A stretch of DNA of 64,000 bases from Sphingomonas arvum (GTDB lineage: Bacteria > Pseudomonadota > Alphaproteobacteria > Sphingomonadales > Sphingomonadaceae), in the NCBI RefSeq assembly GCF_026013565.1, contig NZ_JAPDOB010000002.1, positions 744,001-808,000 of the forward strand, written 5' to 3'. The notes under the pieces are model-generated. The model was not told the origin of the DNA. It searched no databases and saw only the letters and a list, made by a program, of their open reading frames with translations. The number at the start of each line of letters is the position of its first letter. Within the stretch, counting starts at the first letter, position 1. The position numbers and the translations under genes are program-made. Of this stretch, positions 12,545 through 21,887 are shown piece by piece.

Positions 12545-14556
12545 TGCTAGGGCGCGGTTCCGTGCTCCGCTGCCTGCTTCTGCTGCTCGCGCTGATCTTC
12601 AGCCGACCGGCGCTTGCGCAGCTGGGGTCGGGACCGCCGAACATCACACCGCAACTGGTGGTGGACGGACCGGTGCAGCCGGGCAGCGAGGTCGACCTCG
12701 CCATCCTGATGACTCCGGCGCCGGGCTGGCACGGCTACTGGCTGAACCCGGGCGACGCCGGCCAGCCGATGAGCATTGAGTGGCAGGTGCCGGCCGGCGC
12801 GAGTGTCGGCGAGCTGCGCTATCCGGTGCCCCAGACGCTGACGATCGCGGGCCTGATGAACTATGTCTACAAGGGTCCATACGCGATCCTGACCCGCCTG
12901 CGCGTGCCGGCGGATGCGTCCGGCCTGATGCCCGTGCGCGCGCAGGCCCAGTGGCTCGCCTGCACCGACCAGATCTGCGTTCCGGAGCGGGGCGAGTTGC
13001 GGCTGGACGTTCCGGTCGGCGGCGGGTCGGACGAGCGGGCGCGCTTCGACGAATGGCGGCGCAAGCTGCCGCGGCCGCTCGGTGCTGCTGCCCGGTTCGA
13101 TGGAGTGGGCACGGCGGTGCGGCTGGGCATTCCGCTGCCCGCCAGCGTCGCCGTTCAAGAGCCGCACTTCTTTCCGGCGCCAGGTACCGACCTCGGCCAT
13201 GCGGCACCGCAGCGATTCCTGCGCAAGGGCGACCTGCTGATCGCCGAGCTGACGACCAAGTCGCCCGGTGACCGCATCGAGGGAGTGCTGGCGCTGGGTG
13301 CAGGGCAGGGGCTGACGGTGGCAGCGACGCCCGGTTCGGTCCCGAGCGGCGGGACGGTGATTGGAGCGGCCGGGCGGAACGACTGGAGCGCACTTGGCTG
13401 GGCCCTGCTGGGCGCGCTCGCCGGCGGGCTGCTGCTCAACCTCATGCCGTGCGTGTTTCCGATCCTCGCCTTGAAGGCGCTGGCGTTGGCACGGGCTGGT
13501 GGGGACGAGCGCCACGCCCGCCGCGATGCGCTCGCCTACACGGCGGGCGCGGTGGTCGGCACCGGTGCGCTGGGCATCGCCCTGCTCCTGATCCGCGCCG
13601 GAGGGTCGGCCGCCGGCTGGGCGTTCCAGCTGCAGGACCCACGCACGATCCTGGTCCTGCTACTGCTCGGCACGGCCATAACTCTCAACCTCCTGGGCGT
13701 GTTCAAGCTGCCGGTGCTCGGCGGCGCTGCCAACCCGCGCGGCGGCTTCGCCACGGGCGCGCTGGCCGCGTTCGTCGCCACGCCATGCGCGGGGCCGTTC
13801 ATGGGTGCGGCACTCGGCGCGGCGCTGCTGCTGCCTGCCGCTGGAGCGATCGCGGTGTTCGCCGCCTTGGGCTTTGGCATCGCGCTGCCGTTCCTGGCGG
13901 TTGCGTTCGTTCCCGCGCTGCGGCGCCGATTGCCCCGTCCGGGCGCGTGGATGGTGCGGCTGCAGCGGGTACTTGCGATACCCATGGCGCTCAGCACGGG
14001 CGCGGCCCTGTGGTTGCTTTGGCGGCAGGGCGGGCAGGCGGGCCTGCTGCTCGGATTGCTGGCGGTGGCGCTGCTCGCGCTGCTGCTGTTCCTCTACGGT
14101 CGAAGTCAGCGCGGCGAGCGCCGATGGGGCTGGCTTGTGCTTGGCAGTACGGTGGCGGGGGCGCTGGTGCTCGCCTTGCTGCTGCCAGTTCCTTCGGGGG
14201 CGACCCGCAGCCTGGCGGGCGTGCGGGCGTGGAGCGAGGCAAAGGTCACGTCTGCGCAGGCCCAGCGCAGGCCGGTGTTCGTATACTTCACCGCCGATTG
14301 GTGCCTGACGTGCAAGGTCAACGAAGCCAACGCGATCGATCGTGAGGCCGTCACGGACGCATTCCGCCGAGCGAAGGTCGAGGTGCTGGCCGGCGACTGG
14401 ACCAACGGCGATCCAGCGATCACCCGGTTTCTGGAAGCGCGTGGGCGGGCGGGCGTACCGCTCTACCTGTGGTACGCGCCGGGCCGGTCGGAGCCCGAGG
14501 AACTGCCGCAGGTGCTGACCCCGGCCATGCTCATCGCACGGGCGCAGCGTCCCTAG
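12544..14556 (+). CDS. dsbD: DsbD-type thiol:disulfide interchange protein
   Basis: A 670-residue three-part protein. It has a signal peptide (ending ALA-Q at about residue 25) and a periplasmic alpha domain with the Cys pair in LACTDQICVPE. A membrane domain follows with conserved Pro-Cys motifs (NLMPCVFPILALKALAL and VATPCAGPFMGAAL). The C-terminal thioredoxin domain has CLTC at residues 587-590. It carries electrons from cytoplasmic thioredoxin to periplasmic disulfides or cytochrome c maturation. The start at 12544 overlaps the metH stop (TGATG), implying cotranscription with the methionine operon. The last 26 bases overlap the convergent amidohydrolase gene. Confidence 0.92.
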
Positions 14557-16186
14557 CCCAGACGCGCTGGCCGGCGACCCAGGTTTCCAGCACCTGTGTG
14601 CGGGCAAGGTCATGCGGGCTCGCGGCGCTGATGTCCCGGTCGACCAGGATGAAGTCGGCCCACTTGCCCGGCTCCAGGCTGCCGAACTTTTGCTCGGCGA
14701 AGCCGGCCCAGGCCGCGTCACGGGTGAAGCCCTTGAGCGCTTGGGCGAAGGTCAGCCGCTCCCACGGCCGCCACCCGCCGGGCGGCTGGTCGTCCATGCC
14801 CTGGCGGCTGATCCCCGCGGCGAGCCCGTGAAACGGGTTGGGGTCCTCGACGGGGAAGTCCGATCCGAACGCCAGCCTGGCGCCGCTCTTCTCCAGCGTC
14901 TGCCAGGCGTAGGCGCCGGCCGATCGTTGCTGGCCGAGCCTCGCTTCGGCCATCAGGCGGTCGCTGGTCTGGTGCACCGGCTGCATGGACGCGATGATCC
15001 GGCCGCGGGCGAAGCGGTCGAGGTCGGCGGTGTCGACGATCTGCGCATGCTCGGCCCGCCAGCGCCGGTCGCCATTCGCAGATCCGAGCTGCTCGTAGGT
15101 GGTCAGGACCATGTCGTTGGCGGCATCGCCAATGGCGTGCACGGCGATCTGGTAGCCGCCCGCCGCAGCGACGCCCGCCTGCTGCTTGAGCTGTGCCGGG
15201 GTGAGCAATGCCAGGCCGCGGGTCGGGGCGTCGGCGTAGGGCCGCTTGAGCCAGGCGCCGCGCGAGCCGAGCGCGCCATCGGCGTAGAGCTTCACGCCGA
15301 GCAGCTTCAGCCGGTCCGCGAATAGCCAGTCCTTGGCGCCGGTGCGCGCGATGGCGGCGAGGGCATCGGGGCCGGCCGCATAGCTCATGATGCGGACCTG
15401 GAGCGAGCGGTCGCCATAGGCCTGCTGCATGGCGGCCCAATCGTCGAGGCTGGTGCCCATATCGGCGACGGCGGTCAGTCCCTTAGACAGGAGGTCGGCC
15501 TGCGCCTTCAGCAGCGCAGTGCGGCGCATGGCTGCGGTCGGCGCGGGAACGGAGCGTTCGACAAAGCCGGTCGCGGCATCCACGAACAGGCCGGTGGGCC
15601 GGCCGGCGGCGTCCTGCTCAATCCGGCCGCCGGACGGCGCCTTGGTGGCAGCGGTCACACCGGCCGCGCGCAGGGCAGCGCTGTTGCCTACGTTGGCGTG
15701 GCCATCCACGCGACCGAGCCAGACGGGTCGGTCGTTGACCACTGCGTCGAGATCGGCAGCGGTGGGGAAGCGCTTGTCCGGCCATAGCTCCTGGTTCCAA
15801 CCGCGGCCGATGATCCAAGGCAGGTCGGGGTTGGCGGCCGCATAAGCCCTGAGGCGCTGCTGCAGCTCGGCCACGGAGCGGGTACCGGTGAGGTCGAGCT
15901 GCGACAGCGAAAGGCCGAGCTCCATGACGTGACCATGGGCGTCGATCAGCCCCGGCAGCATCGCGCGCCCGCCGCCATCGACCACACGGGTGGAGCCGGG
16001 CAGCTTCAGCTGCTCACCATGGAGGACGCGCCTGACCTTACCGGTGTCGTCGAACAGCAGCCCGGTGAAGCGCTCGACCTGACCGCGGGCATCGACCTGC
16101 ACGCCGCGGACGTTGCGGACGAGCGTGTCGGCGTGAGCCGGAACGGCGGTGAGTGCGGCGGCGGTGAGCAGGATGGGGAAGCGCAT
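14531..16186 (-). CDS. Secreted amidohydrolase, YtcJ-like
   Basis: A 551-residue amidohydrolase with an N-terminal signal peptide (MRFPILLTAAALTAVPAHA), so it probably acts in the periplasm. The metal-binding His-x-His is in GLIDAHGHVMELG near residue 105. Further metal or catalytic residues are likely in IAVHAIGDAAND and AEHAQIVD, and a late Asp in LAFGSDFPVEDPNPF. These are typical of the YtcJ/ExoU-like subgroup, whose substrates are mostly unknown amides or cyclic compounds. Convergent with dsbD and divergent from the threonine dehydratase gene. Confidence 0.88.
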   Translation of the reverse strand: MRFPILLTAAALTAVPAHADTLVRNVRGVQVDARGQVERFTGLLFDDTGKVRRVLHGEQLKLPGSTRVVDGGGRAMLPGLIDAHGHVMELGLSLSQLDLTGTRSVAELQQRLRAYAAANPDLPWIIGRGWNQELWPDKRFPTAADLDAVVNDRPVWLGRVDGHANVGNSAALRAAGVTAATKAPSGGRIEQDAAGRPTGLFVDAATGFVERSVPAPTAAMRRTALLKAQADLLSKGLTAVADMGTSLDDWAAMQQAYGDRSLQVRIMSYAAGPDALAAIARTGAKDWLFADRLKLLGVKLYADGALGSRGAWLKRPYADAPTRGLALLTPAQLKQQAGVAAAGGYQIAVHAIGDAANDMVLTTYEQLGSANGDRRWRAEHAQIVDTADLDRFARGRIIASMQPVHQTSDRLMAEARLGQQRSAGAYAWQTLEKSGARLAFGSDFPVEDPNPFHGLAAGISRQGMDDQPPGGWRPWERLTFAQALKGFTRDAAWAGFAEQKFGSLEPGKWADFILVDRDISAASPHDLARTQVLETWVAGQRVWARDAAPVR

Positions 16187-16237
16187 GGGGTGAGCCTAGC
16201 ATTGTTAGGCCGCTCGGGAAGGGCTAGCCGGACGGGC

Positions 16238-17452
16238 ATGAACCTTCCGACCGTTGACGACATCCGCCTCGCCGCCGACCGCATCGCCGGCGCGGTCATC
16301 CGTACGCCTACCCTGCGCAGCCGCACCCTGTCGGAGATCACCGGCGCCGACGTCTGGTTGAAGTTCGAGAATCTGCAGTTCACCGCCGCCTACAAGGAGC
16401 GTGGCGCGCTCAACAAGCTGCTGCAGCTGACTGACGAGGAGCGCGGGCGCGGCGTGATCGCGGCGTCGGCGGGGAACCATGCGCAGGCAGTAGCCTACCA
16501 CGGCCGCCGGCTCGGCATTCCGGTGACCATCGTCATGCCGACCAACACGCCGATCATGAAGGTCAGCCAGACGGAGGAGCATGGCGCCCACGTGATCCTG
16601 CATGGTGAGCGGTTCGACGACGCCTATGCCTATGCGCTGGAGCTGGCGGAGCGCGACGGCTTCGTCTTCGTCCATCCGTTCGACGACCCGAAGATCGTGG
16701 CCGGGGCGGGCACCGTCGGGTTGGAGCTGCTCGACCAGGTTGCGGACCTTGATTGCGTGGTGGTGCCGATCGGCGGCGGCGGGCTGATGAGCGGGGTGGC
16801 GACGGCGGTGAAGGCGCTGCGGCCCGAGGTCGAGGTGATCGGCGTCGAAGCAGAGCTCTACCCGTCGATGAAGAACTGCATCGACGGCACGGTGACGGAC
16901 GTCGGCGGCGATACGCTGGCCGAGGGCATCGCCGTCAAGGAGCCGGGCCGGCTGACCCGGGCGATCATCGCCGAGCGGGTCGACCGAATCCAGCTGGTCG
17001 CCGAGAAGCACATCGAGCATGCGGTGGCGCTGCTGGTCGGGATCGAGAAGACGGTGGTCGAAGGCGCGGGCGCGGCAGGCCTGGCGCTGATCCTCGCCCG
17101 GCCGGAGCAGTTCCGGGGCAAGAAGGTCGCCACCGTGCTGTGCGGCGGCAACATCGACACGCACCTGCTGGCAAACGTGCTGATCCGCGAGCTGGTCCGT
17201 TGCGGGCGGATCGCGCGGCTGCGCATCTTCGCGCAGGACCGGCCGGGCGCGCTGGCGGCGATCACCCGCACCATCTGGGAGGCGGGGGTGAATATCGTCG
17301 AGGTGCGGCACAACCGCATTTTCACAGCGCTACCGGCCAAGGACACCGAGATTGAAGTCGAGGTGGAGGCCCGCGACGCCGCCGACATCGACGCGCTTGA
17401 GAAGAAGCTGGAGGGCGCCGGCTTCCACGTCGAGCGCGCCCGGCTCGATTAA
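16238..17452 (+). CDS. ilvA: Threonine dehydratase (ammonia-lyase) with ACT domain
   Basis: PLP enzyme of 404 residues converting threonine to 2-oxobutanoate and ammonia. The PLP lysine is Lys53 in FTAAYKERGA. The substrate/phosphate loops SAGNHAQAVAYH and VPIGGGGLMSGV are present. A C-terminal ACT-like domain (from about residue 325, LRIFAQDRPGALAAITRTIWEAGVNIVEV) suggests amino-acid feedback. The size with one ACT domain fits the short form; biosynthetic (IlvA) and catabolic (TdcB-like) roles cannot be separated without neighbours. The start at 16238 was chosen because conserved sequence begins there and GGAAGGG lies upstream. Confidence 0.88.
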   Translation: MNLPTVDDIRLAADRIAGAVIRTPTLRSRTLSEITGADVWLKFENLQFTAAYKERGALNKLLQLTDEERGRGVIAASAGNHAQAVAYHGRRLGIPVTIVMPTNTPIMKVSQTEEHGAHVILHGERFDDAYAYALELAERDGFVFVHPFDDPKIVAGAGTVGLELLDQVADLDCVVVPIGGGGLMSGVATAVKALRPEVEVIGVEAELYPSMKNCIDGTVTDVGGDTLAEGIAVKEPGRLTRAIIAERVDRIQLVAEKHIEHAVALLVGIEKTVVEGAGAAGLALILARPEQFRGKKVATVLCGGNIDTHLLANVLIRELVRCGRIARLRIFAQDRPGALAAITRTIWEAGVNIVEVRHNRIFTALPAKDTEIEVEVEARDAADIDALEKKLEGAGFHVERARLD

Positions 17453-17575
17453 GCGCTGCCCCACTCCGGTACATGCTTTCGGCTTAACCAAGTTCGGGAG
17501 GGAGCGAGGCCTTCCCCTGCGCGTTATAGAGGGACATAAACCTTTTCGTAACCAATTTCCGGAGCCCCGGGACTC

Positions 17576-18319
17576 GTGAGCGCACCATTCCGTTTTCCCA
17601 AGTTCTTCGTCACGAGCCCGAGCGCGTGCCCCTACCTACCGGGCAAGATCGAGCGGAAGGTGTTCACCGAATTGTCCGGTCACCATGCCGGCGAACTGAA
17701 CGAGGCACTGGGGCGGATCGGCTTCCGGCGCTCGCAATCGGTCGCTTACCGGCCGAGCTGCATCGACTGTGCGGCGTGCGTGTCAGTGCGGGTGGTGACG
17801 GACGAATTCGAGCCGAGCCGGACGCAGCGGCGGCTGATGCGGCGGTTCGCGGACCTCGAGGTGACCGCCTGCAAGCCGTGGACCACGGATGAGCAATACG
17901 AACTGCTGCGCCGGTATCTCGCCGTGCGTCATCCGGGCGGTGGCATGGCGGAAATGGACGAGAACGACTTTGCCGACATGGTCGAGCAGACTCCCGTCCG
18001 CACCTATGTCGTTGAATATCGCGAGCCCACGGTGAACGGCCGGCCGGGCCGCCTGGTCGGCGCCTGCCTCAGCGACCAGCAGAACGACGGGCTTTCGATG
18101 ATCTACAGCTTCTACGACGTTGGGCCCGACGCCCGGCAAGGGCTGGGCACGTTCATCATCCTCGACCACATCATCCGGGCGGCGCGCGCCGGGCTGCCAT
18201 ATGTGTACCTGGGCTACTGGGTGCCGGGGTCCGACCGCATGGCCTACAAGGCGAAGTTCCGACCGATGGAGAAGCTTGGCCGGGATGGCTGGCACCGGTT
18301 CGATCCCACGGCCGAGTAA
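17576..18319 (+). CDS. bpt: Aspartate/glutamate leucyltransferase (N-end rule)
   Basis: A 247-residue leucyl-tRNA-protein transferase of the ATE/Bpt family, which adds Leu to N-terminal Asp or Glu and marks proteins for ClpS-ClpAP degradation. Signatures are [15 protein letters not shown] near the N-terminus, [18 protein letters not shown] with the conserved Cys cluster, and [23 protein letters not shown] near the C-terminus. The start is GTG at 17576. It is a single gene with 120 bp of unremarkable DNA before it. Confidence 0.93.
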   Translation: MSAPFRFPKFFVTSPSACPYLPGKIERKVFTELSGHHAGELNEALGRIGFRRSQSVAYRPSCIDCAACVSVRVVTDEFEPSRTQRRLMRRFADLEVTACKPWTTDEQYELLRRYLAVRHPGGGMAEMDENDFADMVEQTPVRTYVVEYREPTVNGRPGRLVGACLSDQQNDGLSMIYSFYDVGPDARQGLGTFIILDHIIRAARAGLPYVYLGYWVPGSDRMAYKAKFRPMEKLGRDGWHRFDPTAE

Positions 18320-18429
18320 GCCGGACTTGATCTCCGCGGCGAGATGCGTGGAAAGCTGCTGCCATTCAATGGTTAGTTAATGGGCCTTGCGCGCGTTCGC
18401 GGCGGGGCAAGTTGATTGGAGGGCTCGAG

Positions 18430-18735
18430 ATGAAGCGTTGGATTGCTCTCACGGCCGCCGTGGCCGTTGCGTGTTCCCCGATTGTGATGGGATCACCGGT
18501 TCAGGCGAAGCAGCCGGATCTGCCCGGCGATCCGGACATCCATGCCTTGTGCGAGTTCCTGATCGACGAGTATGGCGGCTTCAACTCCTTTGGCGATTGC
18601 ATCTCGGGCTTTCGCAGCAACGCGCCGGAAATCTGCAAGGAGTTGCGCAGCGCCGACCTGCTGGAATGGGCCGGGTTCGACAGCTTCAGTTACTGCGTCC
18701 GGACCGTCAACAACGGGTCATCGCAACGGCGCTGA
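18430..18735 (+). CDS. Small secreted Cys-containing protein
   Basis: A 101-residue protein whose N-terminus MKRWIALTAAVAVACSPIVMGSPVQA is a signal peptide, leaving a mature protein of about 75 residues with four Cys (LCEF, DCIS, ICKE, YCVR) that could form two disulfides. A GGAGG ribosome-binding site precedes the ATG at 18430. The repeated theme GGFNSFGDCI / AGFDSFSYCV suggests an internal duplication. No family recognised; a periplasmic or extracellular role is inferred from the signal peptide alone. Confidence 0.75.
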   Translation: MKRWIALTAAVAVACSPIVMGSPVQAKQPDLPGDPDIHALCEFLIDEYGGFNSFGDCISGFRSNAPEICKELRSADLLEWAGFDSFSYCVRTVNNGSSQRR

Positions 18736-18757
18736 GCCGATTGCCTATCAACCGACG

Positions 18758-18788
18758 GCTGCCCGGCCACATCGCGCGGCCGGGCAGC
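18758..18788. terminator. Bidirectional terminator-like hairpin
   Basis: An 11-bp perfect stem GCTGCCCGGCC / GGCCGGGCAGC with a 9-base loop lies between the convergent small secreted protein gene and ctrA. No strong T-run follows on either strand, but position and stability fit a shared transcription end. Confidence 0.6.
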
Positions 18789-18798
18789 GCTTAGCTCG

Positions 18799-19506
18799 TC
18801 AGGCGACCGCCGCTTCCGGCAGTTCCACCTCGTTGGGATCCCGCAGGACGTAGCCGCGGCCCCAGACGGTTTCGATGTAGTTCTCGCCCCCGCACGCCAG
18901 GCTGAGCTTCTTGCGCAGCTTGCAGATGAAGACGTCGATGATCTTCAGTTCCGGCTCGTCCATGCCACCGTAAAGGTGGTTCAGGAACATTTCCTTGGTC
19001 AGCGTCGTGCCCTTGCGGAGCGACAAGAGCTCCAGCATCGCATATTCCTTGCCGGTCAGGTGCACCCGGGAGCTGTCGACCTCGACCGTCTTGGCATCGA
19101 GGTTGACGGCCAGCTTGCCGGTGCGGATCACCGATTGGCTGTGGCCCTTGGACCTGCGCACGATGGCGTGGATGCGGGCGACCAGCTCGTCACGGTGGAA
19201 CGGCTTGGTGACATAGTCGTCAGCGCCGAAGCCCAAGGCGCGAACCTTGCTGTCCATCTCGCCGACGCCGGACAGGATCAGCACGGGGGTGGTGACCTTG
19301 GCCGTGCGCAGCTTCTTCAGCACGTCGTAGCCGTGCATGTCGGGCAGGTTCAGGTCGAGGAGGATGATGTCGTAATCATACAGCTTGCCGAGATCGAGGC
19401 CTTCTTCCCCAAGGTCGGTGGTATAGACGTTGAAGCCTTCGGTGCCGAGCATCAGTTCGATGCTCTTGGCCGTCGTCGGCTCATCCTCGATCAGCAGAAC
19501 CCGCAT
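18799..19506 (-). CDS. ctrA: Cell cycle response regulator CtrA
   Basis: OmpR-type response regulator of 235 residues: receiver domain with phosphoacceptor Asp51 ([15 protein letters not shown]), Lys of [11 protein letters not shown] near 104, and a winged-helix DNA-binding domain ([12 protein letters not shown] ... [14 protein letters not shown] ... [12 protein letters not shown]). Sequence and Asp51 position match Caulobacter CtrA, the master regulator of alphaproteobacterial cell cycle and motility genes. The C-terminus is Ala-rich (PEAAVA), resembling the ClpXP degron that ends Caulobacter CtrA. A TTAA-type site upstream may mediate autoregulation. Confidence 0.96.
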   Translation of the reverse strand: MRVLLIEDEPTTAKSIELMLGTEGFNVYTTDLGEEGLDLGKLYDYDIILLDLNLPDMHGYDVLKKLRTAKVTTPVLILSGVGEMDSKVRALGFGADDYVTKPFHRDELVARIHAIVRRSKGHSQSVIRTGKLAVNLDAKTVEVDSSRVHLTGKEYAMLELLSLRKGTTLTKEMFLNHLYGGMDEPELKIIDVFICKLRKKLSLACGGENYIETVWGRGYVLRDPNEVELPEAAVA

Positions 19507-19618
19507 TGCATTGTCCCCCGTTCAAAGGCGGTTCGGCTCACTTGGCTCATATAGAGCGTTACGCGAACTTAACGGCCTTGAAGCGTGCATTAACCATTGG
19601 GGATGTCGTCGACAAAGG

Positions 19619-19633
19619 TTAATATCGCCTAAA
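19619..19633. promoter_or_regulatory. Possible CtrA binding site upstream of ctrA
   Basis: TTAA-N7-TAAA, one mismatch from the CtrA consensus TTAA-N7-TTAA, lies about 110 bp upstream of the ctrA start. Two more isolated TTAA half-sites are at 19569-19572 and 19590-19593. Autoregulation is known for Caulobacter ctrA. No GANTC methylation site was seen nearby. Confidence 0.4.
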
Positions 19634-19761
19634 CCGCTGGATTGCCGCGGGAACGTTGCGGGAAAGCCGCAGTGGGGACGGCGGAGCTGGAAGAAGGGCA
19701 CCGTCCTCCCTGCTTGGGCAGCCATGTTGCCAGCCGGCCAAGCTCCTGCCAGTCAGCCCTC

Positions 19762-20445
19762 ATGTCCCTGTCCGACCGCATCCTGTTCATTGATGGCGAA
19801 GCGCTGGTGATCGACAAGCCGGCCGGGCTGCCGGTTGACCGGCCGCGTTCCGGCGGGCCGAGCATTGAGGGGCGGATTGACGAGCTGAAAGCCGGCTTCC
19901 AACGACCGCCGGTGCCGATGCACCGACTGGACCAGGACACGTCCGGCTGCCTGCTGCTGGCGCGCCACCAGAAGGCAGTGAAGCGCTTCCAGGCGAGCTT
20001 CGAGGCCGGAGAAGTGCGCAAATCCTACCTGGCGGTGGTCGCTGGCGAGCTGGTGGACGATGAAGCGGCGATCGACCTGCCCCTGGCCAAGGTGTCTACC
20101 GCGCGCGACGGCTGGCGGATGGAGATCGACGAGGGCGGCAAGCCGGCGCTGACCCGCTGGCGGCGGATCGCCTCGGCCGAGGGGCAGACGCTGTTGGAAC
20201 TCCGGCCGGAGACCGGGCGGACGCACCAGCTGCGCATTCATGCTGCCCGCGGGCTGCTGGCGCCGATCGTCGGCGATCCGGTCTATGGCGGAGCGCGCTC
20301 AGGCGGCGGGGTGATGGCCGGGCCGGACTGCGGCATGCTGCTGCATGCCTGGCGGCTGGCGGTGCCGCGCGAACCGCACGACGAGATCGACGTCACCGCG
20401 CACGTGCCTGAGCGGTTCGGCCGCTGGCGCGACTATCTGCCATGA
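19762..20445 (+). CDS. RluA-type pseudouridine synthase
   Basis: A 227-residue RNA pseudouridine synthase. The catalytic motif HRLDQDTSG places the nucleophilic Asp at residue 57. The conserved KSYLAVV and RPETGRTHQLRIHAA segments follow. It lacks an S4 domain, so it belongs to the short RluA forms acting on rRNA or tRNA; which site it modifies cannot be told. The start was set at MSLSDRIL because conserved sequence starts there, although the frame is open upstream and no good ribosome-binding site is visible. The stop overlaps the next gene by ATGA. Confidence 0.85.
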   Translation: MSLSDRILFIDGEALVIDKPAGLPVDRPRSGGPSIEGRIDELKAGFQRPPVPMHRLDQDTSGCLLLARHQKAVKRFQASFEAGEVRKSYLAVVAGELVDDEAAIDLPLAKVSTARDGWRMEIDEGGKPALTRWRRIASAEGQTLLELRPETGRTHQLRIHAARGLLAPIVGDPVYGGARSGGGVMAGPDCGMLLHAWRLAVPREPHDEIDVTAHVPERFGRWRDYLP

Positions 20446-20852
20446 GGCCGGAGGACGTGGTCATTCCGGAGGAGGCGCTGAGCGAGCGGTTCCTGGCGGC
20501 GACCGGACCGGGCGGGCAGAACGTCAACAAGGTGGCGACCGCCTGCCAGCTGCGCTGCGACGTGTTCCGCCTCGGCCTGCCGCCGCATGCGTATGAGAAG
20601 TTGAAGAGCCTGGCCGGTAGTCGGATGACGGTCGGGGGCGAGTTGCTGATCACCGCCCGCAATTACCGGACCCAGGAGGCCAATCGGGAGGATGCTCGCA
20701 AGCGTCTTGCCGAGCTGATCGCCGCTGCCCATGTGCGGCAGGCCAAACGGCGGCCGACCAAGCCGAGCCGGGCGGCCAAGGCCAAGCGGGTCGACGCCAA
20801 GAAAGGGCGGGGCGCGGTAAAGGCGGGGCGTGGAAAGGTGACGCTGGACTGA
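20442..20852 (+). CDS. arfB: Ribosome rescue peptidyl-tRNA hydrolase ArfB
   Basis: A 136-residue release-factor-like protein with the GGQ motif at residues 24-26 (TGPGGQNVNK) and a Lys/Arg-rich C-terminal tail from about residue 100, which in ArfB enters the empty mRNA channel of stalled ribosomes. It has no stop-codon recognition domains. It hydrolyses peptidyl-tRNA on non-stop complexes. The start overlaps the pseudouridine synthase stop (ATGA) and the stop overlaps the next start (TGATG), forming a three-gene coupled operon. Confidence 0.92.
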   Translation: MRPEDVVIPEEALSERFLAATGPGGQNVNKVATACQLRCDVFRLGLPPHAYEKLKSLAGSRMTVGGELLITARNYRTQEANREDARKRLAELIAAAHVRQAKRRPTKPSRAAKAKRVDAKKGRGAVKAGRGKVTLD

Positions 20853-21331
20853 TGTATGATTTCAAGATCGCCGCGGCTGACAAGCAGACGCTCTATGCCG
20901 ACCTGCTGTCCGCGCTGGAGGGGCTGACGGCCGGCGAGCCTGACCCGATAGCCAACATGGCCAATGCCGCAGCGCTAATCTGGGAGAGCCTGCCGGAGCT
21001 CAACTGGGCCGGTTTCTACCGCAACGTCGATGGTGAGCTCGTCCTTGGGCCGTTCCAGGGTCGGGCGGCCTGCATCCGCATTCCGTTCGGCAAGGGCGTG
21101 TGCGGCGCTGCGGCGGCGACGCTGCAGGTGCAGCGGGTCGACGACGTCCATGCTTTCCCTGGGCACATCGCCTGCGATGCAGCGAGCGCGTCGGAGCTGG
21201 TGGTGCCGATCGTACGCGACGGTGAGCTGATCGCCGTGCTGGACCTCGACAGTCCGCACAACGCGCGGTTCACGGCCGAGGACGAGGCGGGCTGCGTGGC
21301 GGTGTGCGAGCTGCTGGCGCGGGTGCTCTAG
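20852..21331 (+). CDS. msrC: Free methionine-(R)-sulfoxide reductase (GAF domain)
   Basis: A 159-residue single-GAF protein. Three Cys fit the fRMsr catalytic set: CIRIPFGKGVC (spacing 10, as Cys84 and Cys94 in E. coli) and a third in HIACDAAS about 24 residues later (as Cys118). It reduces free Met-R-sulfoxide using thioredoxin, repairing oxidised methionine. The N-terminal WAGFYR and C-terminal LDLDSP segments are typical. Coupled to arfB by TGATG. Its TAG stop shares the tetranucleotide CTAG with the stop of the convergent usp gene. Confidence 0.92.
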   Translation: MYDFKIAAADKQTLYADLLSALEGLTAGEPDPIANMANAAALIWESLPELNWAGFYRNVDGELVLGPFQGRAACIRIPFGKGVCGAAAATLQVQRVDDVHAFPGHIACDAASASELVVPIVRDGELIAVLDLDSPHNARFTAEDEAGCVAVCELLARVL

Positions 21332-21795
21332 CTCAGTTGCTCCAGTCGCTCGTCGCTGAGCGAGCCGGGGATGATCATGACTGGGCAAGGGAGCTTGCCC
21401 GCGTCAGTTCCGGCGAAGGCGGCGACGAGCGCGCCGGGCGAGCCGCTGGGGGCGGCGCCGAGGACCAGTGCGTCGATGTCCTCGCGCGCGCCGATGAGGT
21501 CGCGGACGACCTGCACGGGGTCGCCTTCCTGGACCATGATGCGCGGCGTGATGCCGGCGGCGCTGACGATCTCGCCGACCGCGGCGGAGACGCTGCCTTC
21601 GATGCGGAGGCGCTGTTCCTCCTCGATCGCGGCCTGAACGCCGCCCCATTGGACGAAGTCCTGCGGTTCGGCGACCGCGAGTACCTCGATTGCGCCATCG
21701 GTCTTGGCGGCGCGGCGCGCGGCGAAGCGCAGGGCTTGGCGGGCTTCGGCACTGTCGTCGATCACGACCAGGTAGGTGCGCTTGGGGCTGTCCAT
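21328..21795 (-). CDS. Universal stress protein family
   Basis: A 155-residue Usp-fold protein. It starts KRTYLVVIDDSAEARQALRFAARRA, the conserved first strand with the ATP-binding Asp pair, and has a late LVLGAAPSGSPGALVAA segment with the Gly-x2-Gly-x-type nucleotide loop, here degenerate. Small cytoplasmic proteins of this family respond to starvation and oxidative stress. The start at MDSPKRT was preferred over a longer frame because conserved sequence begins there. Divergent from the PDH E2 gene, with 92 bp between starts. Confidence 0.85.
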   Translation of the reverse strand: MDSPKRTYLVVIDDSAEARQALRFAARRAAKTDGAIEVLAVAEPQDFVQWGGVQAAIEEEQRLRIEGSVSAAVGEIVSAAGITPRIMVQEGDPVQVVRDLIGAREDIDALVLGAAPSGSPGALVAAFAGTDAGKLPCPVMIIPGSLSDERLEQLS

Positions 21796-21887
21796 CGCCG
21801 CGCAGCTTAGGCCACGGCGCTTGACGGGCAAAGGGGCTTGGTCTTTGGACTTCGGCGATCCACGACCAATCGCTAGCAAGGCTCCCC

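Noticed and set aside
19650-19680. GGAAC upstream of the pseudouridine synthase gene
   Set aside because: No GTT at the required 16-17 base spacing, so not an EcfG-type promoter.
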